From Kitasatospora sp. NBC_00374 (GTDB lineage: Bacteria > Actinomycetota > Actinomycetes > Streptomycetales > Streptomycetaceae), in the NCBI RefSeq assembly GCF_041434935.1, contig NZ_CP107964.1:5935001-5999000 (forward strand): 64,000 bases of DNA, written 5' to 3'. The translations under genes were made by a program, and so were the position numbers. Within the stretch, counting starts at the first letter, position 1. Each line of letters begins with the position of its first letter. This document shows positions 60,331 to 64,000 of this stretch, in pieces. Below the pieces are notes generated by a model. That model saw only the letters and a list, made by a program, of their open reading frames with translations, made no database searches and was not told the DNA's origin.

Positions 60331-62355
60331 TCAGCTGGTCGCAGCGGTGGCGGCGGCCCAGGGCTGAAGCCTGTTGGCCAGCCGGATCTCGTCCACGATC
60401 CGGCCGATGATGGTGGTGATGCCGAAGTCCTTGGGGGTGAAGACCGCGGCGACACCGGCGGCCTTGAGAGTCTCGGCGTCCGCAGCGGGGATGATGCCAC
60501 CCACGATCACTGGCACATCCTCCACCCCGGCCCGGCGCAACCGGTGCAGGACGTCCGGAACCAGCTCGGGGTGGGCGCCGGAGAGGATGGACAGGCCCAC
60601 GCAGTGGACGTCCTCGGCGACGGCCGCGGAGACGATCTGCTCGGGCGTCAGCCGGATCCCCTGGTAGACCACCTCGAAACCGGCGTCCCTGGCGCGGACC
60701 GCGATCTGCTCGGCACCGTTGGAGTGGCCGTCCAGGCCGGGCTTGCCGACCAGCAGACGCAGCTTGCCGGTGCCCAGCTCGGCCGCGGTGGCGGCGACCG
60801 CCTCGCGGACGGCGGCGAGCTCGCCGCCGGGCTCGGCGGCCACGGCCACCGGCGCGCCGCCGACCCCGGTGGGGGCGCGGTACTCGCCGAAGACCTCGCG
60901 CAGGGCGAAGGACCACTCGCCGGTGGTGACCCCGGCACGGGCGCAGGCCAGCGTGGCGGGCATCAGGTTGTCGGCGGTGACGGCGGTGGCCTTGAGCTCG
61001 GCCAGCGCCGTCTGGGCGGCCGCCTCGTCCCGGCCCTCGCGCCAGTCCCGCAGGGCGGTGAGCACCGACTGCTCGGACGCCGGGTCGACGACCATGATGG
61101 CCGCGTCGAGGTCGGCGGTGAGCGGGTTCTCCTCCGTGGTGTCGAAGCAGTTGACCCCGACGATCTTGTCCTCGCCGGCCTCGATCCGGGCCCGCCGCTC
61201 GGCGTGCGAGGCGACCAGGTTGGACTTGAGGTAGCCGGACTCGACGGCCGGGATCACCCCGCCCATCTCCAGCACCTTGGCGATCTCGGCCTCGGCGCCG
61301 GACAGCAGCTCGGCGGTCTTGGCCTCGATCACCGCGGAGCCGTTGAAGATGTCGCCGTACTCCAGCAGGTCGGACTCGTACGCCAGCACCTGCTGGATCC
61401 GCAGCGACCACTGCTGGTCCCACGGCCGGGGCAGGCCGAGCGCCTCGTTCCACGCCGGCAGCTGGACGGCGCGGGCGCGGGCGTCCTTGGAGAGGGTGAC
61501 GGCGAGCATCTCCAGCACGATCCGCTGGACGTTGTTCTCCGGCTGGGCCTCGGTCAGGCCGAGCGAGTTGACCTGGACGCCGTAGCGGAAGCGGCGCTGC
61601 TTGGCGTCCTCGATGCCGTACCGCTCCCGGGTGACCTTCTCCCAGAGCTGGTTGAAGGCCCGCATCTTGCACATCTCCTCGATGAAGCGGACGCCCGCGT
61701 TCACGAAGAAGGAGATCCGGGCGACCACCTCGCCCATCCGCTCCGGCGGCACCTGCCCGGAGTCCCGGACGGCGTCCAGCACCGCGATCGCCGTGCACAT
61801 CGAGTACGCGATCTCCTGGACCGGGGTGGCCCCGGCCTCCTGCAGGTGGTAGCTGCAGATGTTGATCGGGTTCCACTTGGGGATGTGGGCGACCGTGTAG
61901 GCGATCATGTCGGTGATCAGCCGGACCGAGGGGCCGGGCGGGAAGACGTGCGTCCCGCGCGACAGGTACTCCTTGACGATGTCGTTCTGGGTGGTGCCGG
62001 TGAGCTTGGCGATGTCGGCGCCCTGCTCCTCGGCGACCACCTGGTAGAGCGCCAGCATCCACATCGCGGTGGCGTTGATCGTCATCGAGGTGTTGGTCTG
62101 TTCCAGCGGGATGCCGTCGAACAGCGTCCGCATGTCCCCGACGTGGCCCACCGGGACGCCGACCCGGCCGACCTCGCCGCGGGCGAGGATGTGGTCAGAG
62201 TCGTACCCGGTCTGGGTGGGCAGGTCGAAGGCGACCGAGAGGCCGGTCTGGCCCTTGGCGAGGTTCCGCCGGTAGAGCGCGTTGGAGTCGCTCGCGGTGG
62301 AGTGACCGGCGTAGGTGCGCATCAGCCAGGGCCGGTCACGCTTCTGAGTGCTCAT
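60331..62355 (-). CDS. ecm: Ethylmalonyl-CoA mutase (B12-dependent)
   Basis: A 674-residue one-chain acyl-CoA mutase. The N-terminal ~520 residues are the TIM barrel (AFDLPTQTGYDSDHILARGE; MTINATAMWMLALYQVVAEE). The C-terminal ~130 residues bind adenosylcobalamin, with the base-off motif D-x-H-x2-G in KPGLDGHSNGAEQIAVRAR and VPVIVGGIIPAADAETLKAA. Compared with methylmalonyl-CoA mutase the single-chain length and operon mark it as MeaA/Ecm, converting ethylmalonyl-CoA to methylsuccinyl-CoA. It is 8 bp after ccr. Confidence 0.94.
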   Translation of the reverse strand: MSTQKRDRPWLMRTYAGHSTASDSNALYRRNLAKGQTGLSVAFDLPTQTGYDSDHILARGEVGRVGVPVGHVGDMRTLFDGIPLEQTNTSMTINATAMWMLALYQVVAEEQGADIAKLTGTTQNDIVKEYLSRGTHVFPPGPSVRLITDMIAYTVAHIPKWNPINICSYHLQEAGATPVQEIAYSMCTAIAVLDAVRDSGQVPPERMGEVVARISFFVNAGVRFIEEMCKMRAFNQLWEKVTRERYGIEDAKQRRFRYGVQVNSLGLTEAQPENNVQRIVLEMLAVTLSKDARARAVQLPAWNEALGLPRPWDQQWSLRIQQVLAYESDLLEYGDIFNGSAVIEAKTAELLSGAEAEIAKVLEMGGVIPAVESGYLKSNLVASHAERRARIEAGEDKIVGVNCFDTTEENPLTADLDAAIMVVDPASEQSVLTALRDWREGRDEAAAQTALAELKATAVTADNLMPATLACARAGVTTGEWSFALREVFGEYRAPTGVGGAPVAVAAEPGGELAAVREAVAATAAELGTGKLRLLVGKPGLDGHSNGAEQIAVRARDAGFEVVYQGIRLTPEQIVSAAVAEDVHCVGLSILSGAHPELVPDVLHRLRRAGVEDVPVIVGGIIPAADAETLKAAGVAAVFTPKDFGITTIIGRIVDEIRLANRLQPWAAATAATS

Positions 62356-62363
62356 CGGAGGTC

Positions 62364-63701
62364 CTAGATGTCGCGGAAGCGGTTGATGGCCGGCAGGTGC
62401 TTCTCGCGCAGCTCCGCGTCGCGCACGCCCAGGCCCTCGGACGGGGCCAGGCAGAGCACGCCGACCTTGCCCTGGTGCTTGTTCTGGTGCACGTCCAGCG
62501 CGGCCTGGCCGGTCTGCTCCAGCGAGTAGACCTTCGACAGGGTCGGGTGGATCTTGCCCTTGGCGACCAGCCGGTTGGCCTCCCAGGCCTCGCGGTAGTT
62601 GGCGAAGTGCGAGCCGACGATCTTCTTCAGCGACATCCACAGGTAGCGGTTGTCGTACTGGTGCATGTAGCCGGAGGTGGAGGCGCAGGTGACGATGGTG
62701 CCGCCCTTGCGGGTGACGTAGACCGAGGCGCCGAAGGTCTCGCGGCCCGGGTGCTCGAAGACGATGTCGACGTCCTCACCGCCGGTCAGCTCGCGGATCC
62801 GGCCGCCCAGGCGCTTCCACTCCCGCGGGTCCTGGGTGTTCTCGTCCTTCCAGAACCGGTAGCCCTCGGCGCTGCGGTCGATGATCGCCTCGGCGCCCAT
62901 GGCCCGGCAGATCTCGGCCTTCTGGTCGTTGGAGACCACGCAGATCGGGGTGGCGCCGCCGGCCAGCGCGTACTGGGTGGCGTACGAGCCGAGGCCGCCG
63001 CTGGCGCCCCAGATCAGCACGTTGTCGCCCTGCTTCATGCCGGCGCCGTTGCGGCTGACCAGCTGACGGTACGCGGTGGAGTTGACCAGGCCCGGGGAGG
63101 CGGCCTCCTCCCAGGTGAGGTGGGCGGGCTTGGGCATCAGCTGGTTGGTCTTCACCAGCGCGAGCTGGGCCAGGCCGCCGAAGTTCGTCTCGAAGCCCCA
63201 GATGCGCTGCTCCGGGTCCATCATCGTGTCGTTGTGGCCGTCGGAGCTCTCCAGCTCGACCGACAGACAGTGCGCGACGACCTCGTCGCCCGGCTTCCAG
63301 GCGTTGACGCCCGCGCCGGTGCGCAGCACCACGCCCGCGAGGTCGGAGCCGAGCACGTGGTACGGCAGGTCGTGCCGCTTGGTGAGCGGGGACAGCCGGC
63401 CGTAGCGCTCCAGGAAGCCGAAGGTGGAGACCGGCTCGTAGATCGAGGACCACACGGTGTTGTAGTTCACCGCGCTGGCCATCACGGCGACGAGGGCCTC
63501 GCCCGGGCCGAGCTCCGGCAGCGCGACGTCGTCGAGGTGCAGGGACTTACGAGGGTCCTTGTCCCGGCTGTCGAGGCCGGCGAACATCTGCTCCTCGTCC
63601 TTGTGGAGCGTCACGGCGCGGTAGGAGTCCGGGAGCTTGATCGCGGCGAAGTCCGCCGCGGAGCTGTCGGAGCTGAGGATCGCGTCGAGGATTTCCTGCA
63701 T
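62364..63701 (-). CDS. ccr: Crotonyl-CoA carboxylase/reductase
   Basis: A 445-residue medium-chain reductase of normal length. The NADPH-binding core is LIWGASGGLGSYATQYALAG; NYNTVW, GFETNFGG and the His in VGSHFANYREA are at the positions of the CO2-binding Asn, Phe/Glu and His known from Kitasatospora setae Ccr, as I remember them. It reductively carboxylates crotonyl-CoA to ethylmalonyl-CoA, feeding both acetate assimilation and polyketide extender units. GGAGG precedes the ATG at 63701 by six bases. First gene of the operon. The region 63702-63923 is its leader. Confidence 0.95.
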   Translation of the reverse strand: MQEILDAILSSDSSAADFAAIKLPDSYRAVTLHKDEEQMFAGLDSRDKDPRKSLHLDDVALPELGPGEALVAVMASAVNYNTVWSSIYEPVSTFGFLERYGRLSPLTKRHDLPYHVLGSDLAGVVLRTGAGVNAWKPGDEVVAHCLSVELESSDGHNDTMMDPEQRIWGFETNFGGLAQLALVKTNQLMPKPAHLTWEEAASPGLVNSTAYRQLVSRNGAGMKQGDNVLIWGASGGLGSYATQYALAGGATPICVVSNDQKAEICRAMGAEAIIDRSAEGYRFWKDENTQDPREWKRLGGRIRELTGGEDVDIVFEHPGRETFGASVYVTRKGGTIVTCASTSGYMHQYDNRYLWMSLKKIVGSHFANYREAWEANRLVAKGKIHPTLSKVYSLEQTGQAALDVHQNKHQGKVGVLCLAPSEGLGVRDAELREKHLPAINRFRDI

Positions 63702-63923
63702 GGCTGCCTCCGAAGGCGTACCTGTGTTTGAGGGCGCACAGGGCGTCTGGGGGAGCCGGGAGCGGACACCGGCTTCGCTGAGGGTCTGGGTGGGTCTGCG
63801 GTGCGACTGATGGGTGGGTCGCCGAGGTGGTGCTGGTACTGCCGCCCCCAACGGTGCGGGGACGCCCGGACACGGCGCGCCGAGGTGGGGAGCCGCGGCG
63901 CCGCGACTGGTGGGTAACAAAGT

Positions 63924-63961
63924 AGTGGCACCCTGTGCCACTCGTAAAGACACCGGGTGTC
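63924..63961. promoter_or_regulatory. Nested palindromes upstream of ccr
   Basis: AGTGGCA-CCCTG-TGCCACT (63924-63942) is followed by GACAC-CGG-GTGTC (63949-63961), itself flanked by CACTCG and CGAGTG (63939-63974). They lie 220-270 bp upstream of the ccr start, and are likely regulator binding sites for the operon. Confidence 0.5.
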
Positions 63962-64000
63962 ACCAGTTCGAGTGAACCCGATGACAGTTCGATAACCGGC

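Noticed and set aside
11626..63701. A natural-product biosynthetic gene cluster, prompted by ccr and the many transport/regulator genes
   Set aside because: No PKS, NRPS, terpene or RiPP core gene is present; ccr belongs to the complete ethylmalonyl-CoA operon.
1..64000. CRISPR array
   Set aside because: No regularly spaced direct repeats of 21-40 bp were seen anywhere in the window.

Overview
The window looks like a chromosomal segment of a Streptomycetaceae actinomycete (Streptomyces or Kitasatospora). The evidence is the very high G+C, third-position G/C codons, frequent GTG and TTG starts, XRE/DUF397 and DUF574 genes, and a pssA-psd-acd-maoC-mcl-ecm-ccr block arranged as I remember it from Streptomyces. 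Genus-level assignment is inference.

Layout. 1-5.3 kb: the end of an RHS/YD-repeat polymorphic toxin gene with a HINT pretoxin domain, a nuclease-like tip and a SUKH-like immunity gene. It is followed by a degenerate spacer and a second, displaced cassette (HINT tail, deaminase-like tip, Imm10-like immunity gene). Each cassette ends in a related terminator plus the 3' scrap of a tyrosine integrase. 5.5-11.6 kb: housekeeping and accessory genes (YdcF-like, XRE/DUF397 pair, GH3 lipoprotein, tRNA-Trp beside a decayed tRNA-Tyr-like sequence, serpin, methyltransferase).

11.6-24.1 kb: an organophosphorus scavenging block. It has a Tat-secreted phospholipase C plus an EEP-family protein, a binding-protein ABC importer with a HAD hydrolase and an SMR protein, a GntR/UTRA regulator, and one polypeptide joining a gamma-butyrobetaine-hydroxylase-like Fe/2-oxoglutarate oxygenase to a PhnZ-like HD oxygenase. 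Three promoters in this block carry the same palindrome, AGTTG-N6-CAACT. I therefore propose a GntR-controlled regulon for release, uptake and oxidative C-P cleavage of phosphonate or phosphonolipid headgroups. This is the best candidate here for an undescribed system.

24.3-44.4 kb: mostly ordinary genes: amidohydrolase, ung, a class A PBP, a sortase-anchored protein, glnII with a GlnR box, MFS/ArsR pair, M48 protease, HAD-like and MOSC genes, a CobE-CobC fusion, a secreted phosphoesterase operon with a PHO-box-like site, GNAT, OsmC and a DUF4190 protein. 44.4-51.4 kb: a cobalamin operon (cbiB/cobD, cobQ, chelatase ChlI/D, cobO, cobB) on the minus strand behind a cobalamin riboswitch.

51.6-64 kb: a double-HTH regulator, an alpha/beta hydrolase, a conserved unknown, pssA/psd for phosphatidylethanolamine synthesis, and the ethylmalonyl-CoA pathway operon. 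Ecm in that operon needs adenosylcobalamin, so the neighbouring B12 genes serve it plausibly. All functional statements come from reading motifs and context; no database search was run.
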